Below are positions 8,367-18,142 of a stretch of DNA of 58,033 bases, piece after piece. The stretch lies in assembly GCA_964526565.1 (NCBI GenBank), contig CAZGMC010000012.1:1-58033 (forward strand), in the 5' to 3' direction. The notes beneath the pieces were generated by a model, which ran no database searches, was not told where the DNA came from, and saw only the letters and a program-made list of their open reading frames with translations. A program made the translations under genes and the position numbers. Within the stretch, counting starts at the first letter, position 1. Each line of letters opens with the position of its first letter. The stretch is from CAZGMC01 sp964526565. GTDB taxonomy: Bacteria > Pseudomonadota > Alphaproteobacteria > DSM-16000 > Inquilinaceae.

Positions 8367-9797
8367 CTACTCCGCGATCGGCCGTACCGCCGTGCGCAGG
8401 TCGGCGAAGTCGAACGGCTCGGCCCGCCGCGGCCACAGCAGCGACACCGCCGCCGGCACCGTGGCCGCCAGCACGAAGGCGCCGAGCAGGCTGCCGCCGC
8501 TCAGGTCCGGGGCAGGGAACAGCGCCGCGCCGGCGGCCAGGCCGGCGAGCAGGCTCCACACCGCGGCGCGCTCGCTGTAGCGCGGATTGTACAGGCCGTA
8601 GAACACCGGGAACGCCGCCGCCGCGCACAGCAGGTCGGCCAGCAGGAACAGGTACAGCACGCTGTAGCCCTGCGCCGCCACGGCCACCACCGGCACCGCC
8701 AGCGCCAGGATGGCCAGCCGCGCCACGCGCATGCGCCGCGCCCCGTCGGCTGCCGGGCGCACGTGCTGCAGGTCGACGGCGATCAGGCTGGCCACGGCGT
8801 TCAGGATGGTGTCGGCGCTGCTCATCACCAGCACCAGCCCGAGCAGGATCAGCCCCAGTCCGGCCCAGGCCGGCAGCGCCGCCAGCACCACGGCGAACAC
8901 GGCCGTCGAGGCCTCGCCCGGCACGTCCAGCGCGACGAAGGCCAGGCCGAACAGGCCCATGGCGAAGACGATCGGAAAGACGATGATGCCGGCCAGCAGA
9001 AAGCTGGTGCGCAGGCTGCGCTCGTCGCGCGCCGCGAACACCCGCTGCCAATGGCCCTGATGGAACAGCTCGGTCAGCACGATGGCGATGATCAGGGTCA
9101 GCCCGCCCTCCAGCCCGGCCGACGTCAGCGGATCGAGGAGCTGCGGCGCCCGTTCGGTCAGCGCCGCCAGGCCCGGCCCGGCGCCGCCCAGGGCCTGCCA
9201 GGCGGCGGCCACCAGCCAGGCCAGCAGCGGCACCATCAGCAGGAACTGGATGCCGTCGGTGAAGATCGAGGCGCGCAGGCCGCCATAGCCGGTGTAGGCC
9301 AGCGTCGACGCCATCACCACCACCGCCGTCGCCCACAGCGGCAGGCCGGTGACCAGCTCGGCGATCAGCGCCATGCCGGTGACCTCGGCGGTCAGAAAGA
9401 TGACCAGATAGAACAGCGTCACGGCCAGCGTCAGCGCGTGCATGGCCGGACCATAGCGGCGCCGCACGTACTCGATCAGGCTGTGCCCCTCGGGCATCAG
9501 CCGGCGCAGCCGCGCGCCCAGCACGACAAACACGAGCAGCGGCGTCGCCGACCCCAGGGCATAGCCGGCGACCGCGGCGATACCGCCCCAGGTGGCGGCC
9601 TCGGCCGGCCCGAACAGGATCCACGCGCCCATGCCCGAGGCGACCAGCGTCGCCACCCCGGCGGTGGGGCCCAGCGTGCCCCGCGCCGTGGTCCAGTCCT
9701 CCAGCGACGCCACGCGGCGGCGGGCGTACAGCATGCCGACGGCGGTGAATGCGGCGGCCGTGGTCAGCAGCACGGCGGCGGCCAGCCAGGCGCTCAT
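8367..9797 (-). CDS. thiV: Sodium:solute symporter, predicted thiamine-precursor transporter (ThiV-like)
   Basis: Member of the SSS (sodium:solute symporter) family, 476 aa, with about 12-13 hydrophobic segments from MSAWLAAAVLL to the C-terminus. Characteristic stretches include ASGMGAWILFGPAEAATWGG near TM2, YTGYGGLRASIFTDGIQFLLM, and MSSADTILNAVASLIAVDL in the later part. The start at 9797 has GGAGGG about 6 nt upstream. The specific prediction comes from the 5' leader, which carries a TPP riboswitch at 10036-10136. In established work ThiV is an SSS transporter under TPP riboswitch control, assigned to uptake of the thiamine pyrimidine moiety (HMP or an analogue). The family assignment is firm. 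The substrate is inferred from the regulation and could be another thiamine-related compound. Confidence 0.85.
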   Translation of the reverse strand: MSAWLAAAVLLTTAAAFTAVGMLYARRRVASLEDWTTARGTLGPTAGVATLVASGMGAWILFGPAEAATWGGIAAVAGYALGSATPLLVFVVLGARLRRLMPEGHSLIEYVRRRYGPAMHALTLAVTLFYLVIFLTAEVTGMALIAELVTGLPLWATAVVVMASTLAYTGYGGLRASIFTDGIQFLLMVPLLAWLVAAAWQALGGAGPGLAALTERAPQLLDPLTSAGLEGGLTLIIAIVLTELFHQGHWQRVFAARDERSLRTSFLLAGIIVFPIVFAMGLFGLAFVALDVPGEASTAVFAVVLAALPAWAGLGLILLGLVLVMSSADTILNAVASLIAVDLQHVRPAADGARRMRVARLAILALAVPVVAVAAQGYSVLYLFLLADLLCAAAAFPVFYGLYNPRYSERAAVWSLLAGLAAGAALFPAPDLSGGSLLGAFVLAATVPAAVSLLWPRRAEPFDFADLRTAVRPIAE

Positions 9798-9820
9798 GCC
9801 CGCCCTCCGGCGGCAGGGGC

Positions 9821-9919
9821 AGCGCGGGCGGCGCGGGCAGCGCGGGCGGCGCGGGCGCAATCCGGCGCGGGCGCCGGACGGCTGGCGGATCGGGCGGATC
9901 GGGCGGATCGGGCGGATCG
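9821..9919. repeat. Two blocks of 9-bp tandem repeats in the riboswitch leader
   Basis: Block one (9821-9856) is (A/G)GCGCGGGC four times. Block two (9884-9919) is GGCGGATCG four times. Both lie between the TPP aptamer and the symporter start, that is, within the transcribed leader where the expression platform should be. Confidence 0.9.
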
Positions 9920-10035
9920 GCAGGAAATGGTCGACATGCGGCGGCCTCCCGGTGCGAACGGCAATGGCGGCCGGGACGGCGGAACGGCGATGAACGGGAA
10001 CGATGTCGGGGCAGGCCTTGCGGCCCCGCGCGCGT

Positions 10036-10136
10036 CCTCCCTCCGCCGGCACGACCCGGATCAGGTTCGAAGGGTCGCTGCGCCGCACGCCGATGCGCGC
10101 CAGCAGCCTCTCAGCCCCTCGGGTGGGGCTCCCCCG
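10036..10136 (-). promoter_or_regulatory. TPP riboswitch (THI element)
   Basis: On the minus strand the conserved THI-box segments appear in the right order: GGGGGAGCCCC, then GGGGCUGAGAGG, a variable GC-rich arm, ACCCUUCGAACCUGAUCCGG, and GCCGGCGGAGGGA. CUGAGA and GAACCUGAUC are the near-invariant parts of the thiamine pyrophosphate aptamer. The downstream gene on the same strand is the symporter at 8367-9797, about 240 nt away. TPP binding should reduce its expression. No obvious terminator with a U-run was found between aptamer and gene. Control may therefore be at translation initiation or involve Rho. Confidence 0.93.
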
Positions 10137-10221
10137 GAACGAAGATCACATTGGCCGACCGCCGGCGGGTGGTCAATATCCATGCGCGCGATCACACGGC
10201 ATGTATGACGGCGGCGGGACG

Positions 10222-11277
10222 ATGAGGCGGCAGGTTCTTTCTCTCAGGGCGCTGGCGGTGGCCCTGTGGTTCGGGGTGGCGGTGCTGGCGGTGACCGTGC
10301 TGGTCGTTGCCTCGAACCTGCTGATCCCGTTCGCCGTGGCGCTGATGGTATGGTTCCTGATCAACGCCCTGGCGCGCAGCTGTCGCTTCGTCCGGGTGGG
10401 TGGCCGCAGCCTGCCGGGCTGGCTGCGGCTGGGGCTGGCCATCGCCATGATCCTGCTGGCCGGCTATCTCGTCGTCCTGCTGGTCTCCAACAATGTCGAG
10501 GCGGTGGCCGATCGGGCGCCGGAATACCAGGAGAAGATGAACCAGGCGCTGCGCAGGGTGGCGGCCTGGCTGGGCCTGCGCGAGGTGCTGTCGATCGAGG
10601 ACGTGGTCCGCGAGATCGGCGTCGGCGACCTGGTCGGTGGCATTGCCGGCACCATCGGCAGCATCGTCACCGACGCCGGCATCGTGCTGATCTGCGTGCT
10701 GTTCCTGCTCGTCGAGCAGCGCGCCTTCGATGCCAAGATGAACGCCCTGTTCCCCGACCCGGCGCGGCAGCAGCGGGTGCGCAGCCTGCTGACCCGCATG
10801 GGCACCCAGATCCAGGAGTACGTCTGGATCATGACCGTGATGAGCGCCATGGTCGGGGCGCTATCCTATGCCGTCATGGCCTGGGTCGGGCTCGACTACG
10901 CGGCGTTCTGGGCGTTCCTGCTGTTCCTGCTGAACTTCATTCCCAGCATCGGCGTGCTGATCGGCGTTGCCCTGCCGGCGCTGCTGGCGCTGGTGCAGTT
11001 CGACACGGTGCAGCCGTTCCTGGTCATCACCACCGTCATCGTCGGCGGCCAGACCATCATCGCCAACGTGATTCAGCCGCGCCTGGCCGGCCGCACGCTC
11101 AACCTCAGCCCGCTGGTCGTCATCGTGTCGCTGTTCGCCTGGGGCGCCATGTGGGGCATCCCGGGAATGTTTCTGGCCATCCCGATCATGGCCGTGGCAA
11201 CCATCGTCCTGTCCTACTTCCCGGCCACCCGGCCGCTGGCCATGATCCTGTCGGAGCGCGGCCGCATCAAGGAGTGA
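10222..11277 (+). CDS. AI-2E family transporter (PerM-like permease)
   Basis: Integral inner-membrane protein of the AI-2E/PerM family, 351 aa, the usual length. Features include N-terminal paired hydrophobic segments (LAVALWFGVAVLAVTVLVVASNLLIPFAVALMVWFLINALA), a central soluble section, and the conserved C-terminal region FWAFLLFLLNFIPSIGVLIG ... VVGGQTIIANVIQPRLAGRTLNLSPLVVIVSLFAWGAMWGIPGMFLAIPI. The family includes exporters of autoinducer-2 and Na+/H+ antiporters, so the substrate cannot be told from sequence. Two in-frame ATGs exist, 10201 and 10222. The second is preceded by GGCGGGAC and was chosen, though neither site is strong. The gene runs divergently from the TPP-controlled symporter, so their promoters share 10137-10221. 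Confidence 0.9.
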   Translation: MRRQVLSLRALAVALWFGVAVLAVTVLVVASNLLIPFAVALMVWFLINALARSCRFVRVGGRSLPGWLRLGLAIAMILLAGYLVVLLVSNNVEAVADRAPEYQEKMNQALRRVAAWLGLREVLSIEDVVREIGVGDLVGGIAGTIGSIVTDAGIVLICVLFLLVEQRAFDAKMNALFPDPARQQRVRSLLTRMGTQIQEYVWIMTVMSAMVGALSYAVMAWVGLDYAAFWAFLLFLLNFIPSIGVLIGVALPALLALVQFDTVQPFLVITTVIVGGQTIIANVIQPRLAGRTLNLSPLVVIVSLFAWGAMWGIPGMFLAIPIMAVATIVLSYFPATRPLAMILSERGRIKE

Positions 11278-11487
11278 GCGGGCCCGGCGGCAGCGCGGTC
11301 GCGTTTGCGCCGGCATGGCATGCTCCGCCAATAGGCAAGAGCCGGTGCCCCGTTTTTTCCCTTCCTGGTCCCCAGCCCCCTTGCGACCCTTGGCCGCTTG
11401 CGGCATGGTGCGCGCGCTGCGGGCGCCCAGGGGCTCCTGGCGGCCCCGTACGGCCCCTCACCGGCTAACCCCTAGGGAAAGAAGCCC

Positions 11488-12693
<1,206 letters not shown>

Positions 12694-12711
12694 GGGGGCG
12701 GAACAAAAGCC

Positions 12712-13149
12712 ATGGAACCGCAAGACATCATCGAAGCCTCGCGGCAGCTCTTGGCGGAGGCGCAGGTCCTCGCCGACCGCGCGGCACTGCTGGCCCGGGA
12801 GGCGGAGCTCACGGCGGCTCAGGCCATGACCGGCGCGCCGGTGGAGAGCGGCGACAGCCACGGCCTGTTCTTCGTCATGCTGCTGACCGTGTTCGCGCTC
12901 GCCTGCTTCGTCGGATACTATGTGGTATGGCGCGTCACGCCGGCCCTGCACTCGCCGCTGATGAGCGTCACCAATGCCGTGTCGTCGGTGATCATCGTCG
13001 GCGCCCTGATCGCCGCTTCGCCCGCCGGGGGCGGCTACGGCTTCAGCGCCGCCATGGGCTTCTTCGGCGTGGTGCTGGCGTCGGTCAACATCTTCGGCGG
13101 GTTCATTGTCACGCAGCGCATGCTGCAGATGTACAAGAAGAAGAAATAG
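12712..13149 (+). CDS. pntAB: NAD(P) transhydrogenase alpha subunit part 2 (membrane)
   Basis: Membrane portion of the split alpha subunit, contributing helices to the proton channel (domain II). The 145-aa product has a polar N-terminus of about 45 residues followed by three strongly hydrophobic helices: GLFFVMLLTVFALACFVGYYVVW, AVSSVIIVGALIAAS and GFFGVVLASVNIFGGFIVTQRML. It ends in MYKKKK, a positive cytoplasmic tail. The conserved TPALHSPLMSVTNAVSSVIIVGAL segment is diagnostic for PntA domain II. The N-terminus is longer than in many homologues, with a possible amphipathic coil (residues 8-35). Confidence 0.97.
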   Translation: MEPQDIIEASRQLLAEAQVLADRAALLAREAELTAAQAMTGAPVESGDSHGLFFVMLLTVFALACFVGYYVVWRVTPALHSPLMSVTNAVSSVIIVGALIAASPAGGGYGFSAAMGFFGVVLASVNIFGGFIVTQRMLQMYKKKK

Positions 13150-13167
13150 GGGCGTGGGAGACCGATC

Positions 13168-14574
13168 ATGATTATCGCAGCCTACCTCGCCTACATTGTC
13201 GCAGCGATCTGCTTCATCATGGCGCTGCGCGGCCTGTCGTCGCCGGAGACGGCGCGGGCGGGCAACTTCTACGGCATCACCGGCATGGTCATCGCCATCG
13301 TCGTGACCATGATCGCCATGCCGCAGATTCTGCCGGAAGGCACGCAAACGCGCTATTGGCTGATCATTCTGGGCATCCTCATCGGCGCCCCGATCGGCAC
13401 GGTCATCGCGCTGCGCATCCAGATGACGGCGCTGCCGCAGCTGGTCGCCGCCTTTCACAGCCTGGTCGGCCTGGCCGCGGTCTTCGTCGCCATCGCCGCC
13501 TTCTACAATCCCAGCGCCTATGGCATCGGCCAGGCGGGTGCCGTCGCGGTGGGCAGCCTGATCGAGATGTCGATCGGCGTCGCCATCGGTGCCATCACCT
13601 TCACCGGCTCGATCGTCGCGTTTGCCAAGCTGCAGGGGCTGGTGTCCGGCAACCCGCTGGTCTTCCCGATGCAGCATCCGCTCAATGCGGCACTGGGCAT
13701 CGCCATCGTGCTGCTGGTCATCTGGATGTGCGCGACCAACTCGCCGCTGGCGTTCTGGCTGGTCGTCATCCTGGCGCTGGCGCTGGGCTTCCTGCTGATC
13801 GTGCCGATCGGCGGGGCGGACATGCCGGTCGTCATCTCGATGCTGAACAGCTATTCGGGCTGGGCGGCGGCCGGCATCGGCTTCACGCTGCAGAATCAGC
13901 TTCTCATCATCACCGGCGCCCTGGTCGGCGCGTCGGGCGCGATCCTGTCCTACATCATGTGCAAGGGCATGAACCGCTCGATCTTCAACGTGATCCTGGG
14001 CGGCTTCGGCGGCGAGAGCGTCGGCCCGTCGGCAGCCGGCGGCCCGCGCAACGTCAAACAGGGCTCGGCCGACGATGCGGCCTTCATCATGAAGAACGCG
14101 CAGAGCGTGATCGTCGTGCCGGGCTACGGCATGGCCGTGGCGCAGGCCCAGCACGCGCTGCGCGAGATGGGCGACCTGCTCAAGGCGGAGGGCGTGACCG
14201 TCAAGTACGCCATCCATCCGGTCGCCGGCCGCATGCCCGGTCACATGAATGTGCTGCTGGCCGAGGCCAGCGTGCCCTATGAAGACGTGGTCGAACTGGA
14301 GGACATCAACCGCGACTTCGCCACATGCGATGTCGCCTATGTGATCGGCGCCAACGACGTGACCAACCCGGCGGCGAAGACCGATCCGACCAGCTCGATC
14401 TACGGCATGCCGATCCTCGAGGTGGAAAAGGCCAAGACAATCCTCTTCGTCAAGCGCTCGCTCGGCTCCGGCTATGCCGGCGTCGACAACGAGCTGTTCT
14501 TCCGCGACAACACAATGATGCTCTTCGGCGACGCCAAGAAGATGACCGAGGAAATCGTCAAGAACCTGGACTAG
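13168..14574 (+). CDS. pntB: NAD(P) transhydrogenase beta subunit
   Basis: NADP(H)-binding and proton-conducting subunit, 468 aa. The N-terminal half has about nine hydrophobic helices. It includes the conserved GADMPVVISMLNSYSGWAAAGIGFTL and GALVGASGAILSYIMCKGMNRS. The C-terminal soluble domain III follows. It shows VIVVPGYGMAVAQAQHAL for nucleotide binding, then KYAIHPVAGRMPGHMNVLLAEA, VIGANDVTNPAAKTDPTSSIYGMPIL and KRSLGSGYAGVDNELFF for NADP(H). The order pntAA-pntAB-pntB and the strong terminator 25 bases after the stop define a complete operon. Confidence 0.98.
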   Translation: MIIAAYLAYIVAAICFIMALRGLSSPETARAGNFYGITGMVIAIVVTMIAMPQILPEGTQTRYWLIILGILIGAPIGTVIALRIQMTALPQLVAAFHSLVGLAAVFVAIAAFYNPSAYGIGQAGAVAVGSLIEMSIGVAIGAITFTGSIVAFAKLQGLVSGNPLVFPMQHPLNAALGIAIVLLVIWMCATNSPLAFWLVVILALALGFLLIVPIGGADMPVVISMLNSYSGWAAAGIGFTLQNQLLIITGALVGASGAILSYIMCKGMNRSIFNVILGGFGGESVGPSAAGGPRNVKQGSADDAAFIMKNAQSVIVVPGYGMAVAQAQHALREMGDLLKAEGVTVKYAIHPVAGRMPGHMNVLLAEASVPYEDVVELEDINRDFATCDVAYVIGANDVTNPAAKTDPTSSIYGMPILEVEKAKTILFVKRSLGSGYAGVDNELFFRDNTMMLFGDAKKMTEEIVKNLD

Positions 14575-14598
14575 GCCGCACCGCCGGCCGCAGGGATG

Positions 14599-14627
14599 AC
14601 GGCGGGGTCCACGGGCCCCGCCGTTTT
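14599..14627 (+). terminator. Intrinsic terminator of the pnt operon
   Basis: A 9-bp perfect stem, ACGGCGGGG / CCCCGCCGT, with an 8-base loop is followed by TTTT. It lies 25 bases after the pntB stop. Confidence 0.9.
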
Positions 14628-14781
14628 GCCGTCCGCAGGTGCGGCATCCGGTGCGGCGCGACGCGCCTGCGGACGGCCTCGCGCATCGTCGTCCGGTTGC
14701 GGCCTTCCCTTCGGCGCCGCGGCTGGTATCTTCTCTGGCGGCGACCCCCTCCCTGAGCCCGAGCCGGCAAGGAGTACACGC

Positions 14782-15273
14782 ATGATGGGCGACAAAACTG
14801 TCATCGCACAGCTCAATCGCATCCTCACCAACGAGCTGACCGCGATCAATCAATACTTCCTGCATGCGCGCATGCTGAAGAACTGGGGCCTGCAGCGCCT
14901 CGCCGACAAGGTATACGAAGAATCGATCGGTGAGATGAAGCACGCCGACTACCTGATCGAAAGGATCCTGTTCCTGGACGGCCTGCCAAACCTGCAGGAC
15001 ATGCACAAGATCAACATTGGCGAGACATTGCCAGAGATCTTCCAGTGTGATATCGGTGCCGAGCAGAACAACCAGGCCTGCCTGAAGGAGGCGATCGCCG
15101 TCTGCGAGCAGGCGCGCGACTTCATCTCGCGCCAGATCCTGACCACCATCCTTGACGACACCGAGGAGCATATCGACTGGCTGGAGACCCAGATCAACCT
15201 GCTGCAGCGGGTCGGCCTGCAGAACTACCAGCAGGAGCAGATGTTCGGCGACGACGGCGGCGGCGAGGACTAG
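14782..15273 (+). CDS. bfr: Bacterioferritin
   Basis: Haem-containing iron-storage protein that forms a 24-subunit shell and oxidises and stores iron. The 163-aa product aligns along its length with E. coli Bfr: NELTAINQYFLHARMLKNWGL, GEMKHADYLIERILFLDGLPNLQDM and EEHIDWLETQINLLQRVGLQNY. Counting from the first ATG, the haem ligand is Met52. Ferroxidase residues Glu18, Glu51 and His54 are in the expected places, with Glu127/His130-type residues in TEEHIDW. The ATG at 14782 follows AAGGAG with a 7-nt spacer; an ATG immediately after it is an alternative. It stands alone between two terminators. Confidence 0.97.
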   Translation: MMGDKTVIAQLNRILTNELTAINQYFLHARMLKNWGLQRLADKVYEESIGEMKHADYLIERILFLDGLPNLQDMHKINIGETLPEIFQCDIGAEQNNQACLKEAIAVCEQARDFISRQILTTILDDTEEHIDWLETQINLLQRVGLQNYQQEQMFGDDGGGED

Positions 15274-15373
15274 CCCTCGTGTAGCGGGGGCGGCAGCGGG
15301 GCGCTGTGTCCAAGGCCGGGACTGGCCGCCCGCCCCGGTGCTGCCGAACATCCGCGGGCAATACGCAATGGGC

Positions 15374-15408
15374 ATGCCCGTTCCGGCGTCGCCGGGACGG
15401 GCATTTCT
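15374..15408 (+). terminator. Intrinsic terminator after bfr
   Basis: A 14-bp stem, nearly perfect with one bulged position (ATGCCCGTTCCGGC / GCCGGGACGGGCAT), has a 3-base loop and is followed by TTCTT. It ends transcription about 100 bases after bfr. Confidence 0.85.
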
Positions 15409-15510
15409 TCATCTTGCATAAACGGCTTGGCCTTTAGGGTTGCGCGGCCGGAGCGGATCCCACAGCGGAAACCGACGGCCGCTCTATCCCAGGTTTGCGA
15501 GCAGGCTGGC

Positions 15511-17271
15511 ATGACCGCGGAACTCGCCGATGACGGACTTGTGACGGCTGCCCTGACGGCGGCGGGCGATGCCGTTTACCGCTGGGACCTGGGCAGCGAT
15601 GCCATGGCCTGGGCTGGCCACCTGGGCCCGGCGTTCGGCGCGCCACCGCAAACCCTGTTCGCCACCGGCGAATCCTTTCACGCGCGCATCAATCCAGAGG
15701 ATCTGCCCGCCCGGCTGCGGGCGCTGTCGGACCATTACGTGACGCGGCGGCCGTTCGACTGCGAATACCGCGTGCGCCGCCCCGACGGGGAGTTCTCATG
15801 GGTCCACGACCGCGGCGGCGCCGAGTTCGGCCCGTCCGGCGAGCCGGTGTGTCTGCACGGCGTCCTGCGCATCATCGACCGGCGCAAGCGGCACGAGGCG
15901 CGGCTGGAGCACCTCGCCACCTTCGATGAGCTGACCGGCCATTTCAACCGCGTCCGGCTGCGCCAGGCGCTGCAGCAGATGATCGTCCACAGCCAGCGCT
16001 ACGGCCTGCCCGGCGCCTATCTCAGCATCGGCATCGACAAGCTGACGCTGGTCAACGATGCGTACGGCCATGTCACCGCCGACGCCGTGATCGTCGCCGC
16101 CGGCCAGCGCCTGGAGCGGGTCATGCGGGCCAGCGACGTGATGGGCCGGATCGGCGGCAACGTGTTCGGCATCGTGCTCAGCCAGTGCCCCGAGAGCGAG
16201 ACCGGCACGGTGGCGGAGAAGATCCTGCGCGTCTTCCGCGAGCATCCCATCCACACCCCGTCGGGTCCGATCCACGTCACCGTCACCGTCGGCGGCGTCG
16301 CCTTCCCCAGCCAGGTCCAGACCGCCGCCGACGCGATGACCCGCGCCGAAGCGGCCATGCACGACGGCAAGCACCAGGGCCGCGACCGGTTCCACGCGTA
16401 CCGGATGAACGAGGCCCAGCGGCGCGAGCACCGCCGCTCGATCACCATATGCGAACAGGTCACCGAGGCGCTGCGCGACGACCGCCTGATGCTGGCCTTC
16501 CAGCCGGTCGTGGCGCGGTCCACCTTCGACGTCCAGTTCCACGAGTGCCTGATCCGCATGCGCGTTGACGGCGGCGGCATCGTGCCGGCGGCCGAGTTCG
16601 TGCCGATCGTCGAGCGGCTCGGCCTCGTGCGCCTGCTCGACCGGCACGTGCTCGACCTGGCGGTGGAGGAGCTGACGCGGCACTGCGATGTCCACCTGGC
16701 GCTCAACATCTCCGGACTGACCGCCACTGAACATGTCTGGCTCAGGGCGCTGATGGCGACGGTCGGCACGCGCCGCGACCTGGCACGGCGGCTGATCGTC
16801 GAGATCACCGAGACGGCGGCGATCCAGGACATCGAGGAGACGGCGCGGTTCGTGTCGACGGTGCGCGGGCTCGGCTGCCGGGTCGCGCTGGACGACTTCG
16901 GCGCCGGCTATACGTCCTTCCGGCACCTCAAGGCGCTGCCGGTGGATATCGTCAAGATCGACGGCTCGTTCGTCACCGACATCGCCACCAACGACGACAA
17001 CCGGCTGTTCGTGCGGACGCTGGTCGGGCTGGCGCGCAATTTCGGCCTGCAGACCGTGGCCGAGCGCGTCGAGACCGAAGCGGATGCCGCCATACTGGCT
17101 GGCCTGGGCGTGGACAGCCTGCAGGGCTATTTCTTCGGCAAGCCAACGCTGGACCCGCCGTGGACCGCCGCCGGCCGCACCGGCCCCGCCCCGCGCCGCC
17201 AGACGCTGGCCGCAGCGGGCGCCGCCACACCGCCGCCCATGGCCATCGCCGTGCGTTCCGGCGGCTCCTGA
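15511..17271 (+). CDS. PAS-GGDEF-EAL protein, probable c-di-GMP phosphodiesterase
   Basis: Cytoplasmic signalling protein of 586 aa with no membrane segment. Residues about 15-130 form a PAS domain (YRWDLGSDAMAWAG ... CEYRVRRPDGEFSWVHDRG). A GGDEF domain follows from about 140 to 305 (ATFDELTGHFNRVRLRQAL). Its signature at residues 215-219 is GGNVF instead of GGDEF, so cyclase activity is unlikely. The EAL domain (about 320-560) keeps the metal and catalytic residues: ECLIR with Glu345, LNISG, EITETA, DDFGAG with Asp461 and Asp462, KIDGSF with Lys482, ERVETE and LQGYFFGKP. It is therefore probably an active phosphodiesterase with a regulatory GGDEF. The frame is open to a TTG at 15427. ATG 15511 was chosen because the PAS domain follows directly. 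c-di-GMP often controls exopolysaccharide, so a link to the later EPS locus is possible but unproven. Confidence 0.92.
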   Translation: MTAELADDGLVTAALTAAGDAVYRWDLGSDAMAWAGHLGPAFGAPPQTLFATGESFHARINPEDLPARLRALSDHYVTRRPFDCEYRVRRPDGEFSWVHDRGGAEFGPSGEPVCLHGVLRIIDRRKRHEARLEHLATFDELTGHFNRVRLRQALQQMIVHSQRYGLPGAYLSIGIDKLTLVNDAYGHVTADAVIVAAGQRLERVMRASDVMGRIGGNVFGIVLSQCPESETGTVAEKILRVFREHPIHTPSGPIHVTVTVGGVAFPSQVQTAADAMTRAEAAMHDGKHQGRDRFHAYRMNEAQRREHRRSITICEQVTEALRDDRLMLAFQPVVARSTFDVQFHECLIRMRVDGGGIVPAAEFVPIVERLGLVRLLDRHVLDLAVEELTRHCDVHLALNISGLTATEHVWLRALMATVGTRRDLARRLIVEITETAAIQDIEETARFVSTVRGLGCRVALDDFGAGYTSFRHLKALPVDIVKIDGSFVTDIATNDDNRLFVRTLVGLARNFGLQTVAERVETEADAAILAGLGVDSLQGYFFGKPTLDPPWTAAGRTGPAPRRQTLAAAGAATPPPMAIAVRSGGS

Positions 17272-17340
17272 TCACGCAGCGGCTGAAACCACGGCACCGC
17301 GTCAGGCCAGCCCGCGCCGGCCGGTGCGCAGGGTGAGCAT

Positions 17341-17382
17341 GACCGGGGCGACCTGACCGGGGCGACCTGACCGGGGCGACCG
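17341..17382. repeat. 14-bp tandem repeat, 3 copies
   Basis: GACCGGGGCGACCT occurs three times head to tail (last copy ends CG), finishing 4 bases before the phaR stop codon on the other strand. Confidence 0.88.
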
Positions 17383-17386
17383 GAAA

Positions 17387-18049
17387 TCAGCCGCCGTCGG
17401 ACCGCTTGCCGTTCCCGCCGGCACCGCGGCCGGAAGCCTCGCCGGTCATGGACTCGAGCTGCGACTGCAACTCCTCCAACCGCTTCTGCAGCTGCTCGAT
17501 ATCCTGCCCGGCGTCTGGCGACTCGGCGGGCAGCGGCTCAGCCGGCGGCAGCTCGGCGGCGCCGTTGCGCGCCCACATCGAGGTGTCCGGGAACGGCGAG
17601 AAGATCTTCATCGCCCGTTCGAACATCGCCATCTGCTGCTTGCCGACCTCTTCCAGGGTGCCGAACGGAAAGATGCCCGTCATCGTATCCTGGAAATACT
17701 GCCGGATCTGATCCTGGTTGCGGGCGAACGCCTTCATGGAATAGTCAAGATAGTTCGGGACCATCCATTGAAGATTGTCGCCGTACAGGCTGATCAGTTG
17801 TCGCAGAAAACTGATGGGCAGCAGGTGCTGGCCCTTGTTCTCTTCCTCGACGATGATCTGGGTCAGCACCGAGCGGGTGATATCCTCGTGCGTCTTGGCG
17901 TCCTCGACAGCGAACTCCTTGCCCTCCTTGACCATCTGGCTGAGGTGGTCCAAGGTCACATAGCTGCTCGTCGCCGTGTTGTAGAGGCGGCGATTCGCAT
18001 ACTTTTTGATCTTGATGGGCGCGGCGTCCGCGGATCCGGAATTCGGCAT
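17387..18049 (-). CDS. phaR: PHA synthesis repressor PhaR
   Basis: DNA-binding regulator that also binds PHA granules and derepresses phasin and its own gene when polymer is present. The 220-aa product starts MPNSGSADAAPIKIKKYANRRLYNT. KKYANRRLYNTATSSYVTLDHL is the diagnostic N-terminal DNA/PHB-binding domain (residues about 13-75). It is followed by the accumulation-regulatory repeats (NLQWMVPNYLDYSMKAF, FARNQDQIRQYFQ) and a Glu/Gln-rich coiled coil (QDIEQLQKRLEELQSQLESM) near the end. The start at 18049 was chosen by homology, with purine-rich AAAAGACGAG upstream; the frame remains open to 18637 but upstream codons are not PhaR-like. It is divergent from the PhaE-like/PhaC-like pair, a common arrangement that lets PhaR control both sides. 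Confidence 0.96.
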   Translation of the reverse strand: MPNSGSADAAPIKIKKYANRRLYNTATSSYVTLDHLSQMVKEGKEFAVEDAKTHEDITRSVLTQIIVEEENKGQHLLPISFLRQLISLYGDNLQWMVPNYLDYSMKAFARNQDQIRQYFQDTMTGIFPFGTLEEVGKQQMAMFERAMKIFSPFPDTSMWARNGAAELPPAEPLPAESPDAGQDIEQLQKRLEELQSQLESMTGEASGRGAGGNGKRSDGG

Positions 18050-18142
18050 CTCGTCTTTTCTGCCTTTTCGGCGTCGCGACTTTTCAGCCCTTTCGCCGTT
18101 GCGAAATGTGCACCCGCAATACGTCACCCCTGGACCCTGATT

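Noticed and set aside
12712..12846. Start of pntAB further downstream
   Set aside because: The N-terminus is longer than usual, but the ATG at 12712 is 18 bases after pntAA and the frame is continuous, so no later start was chosen.
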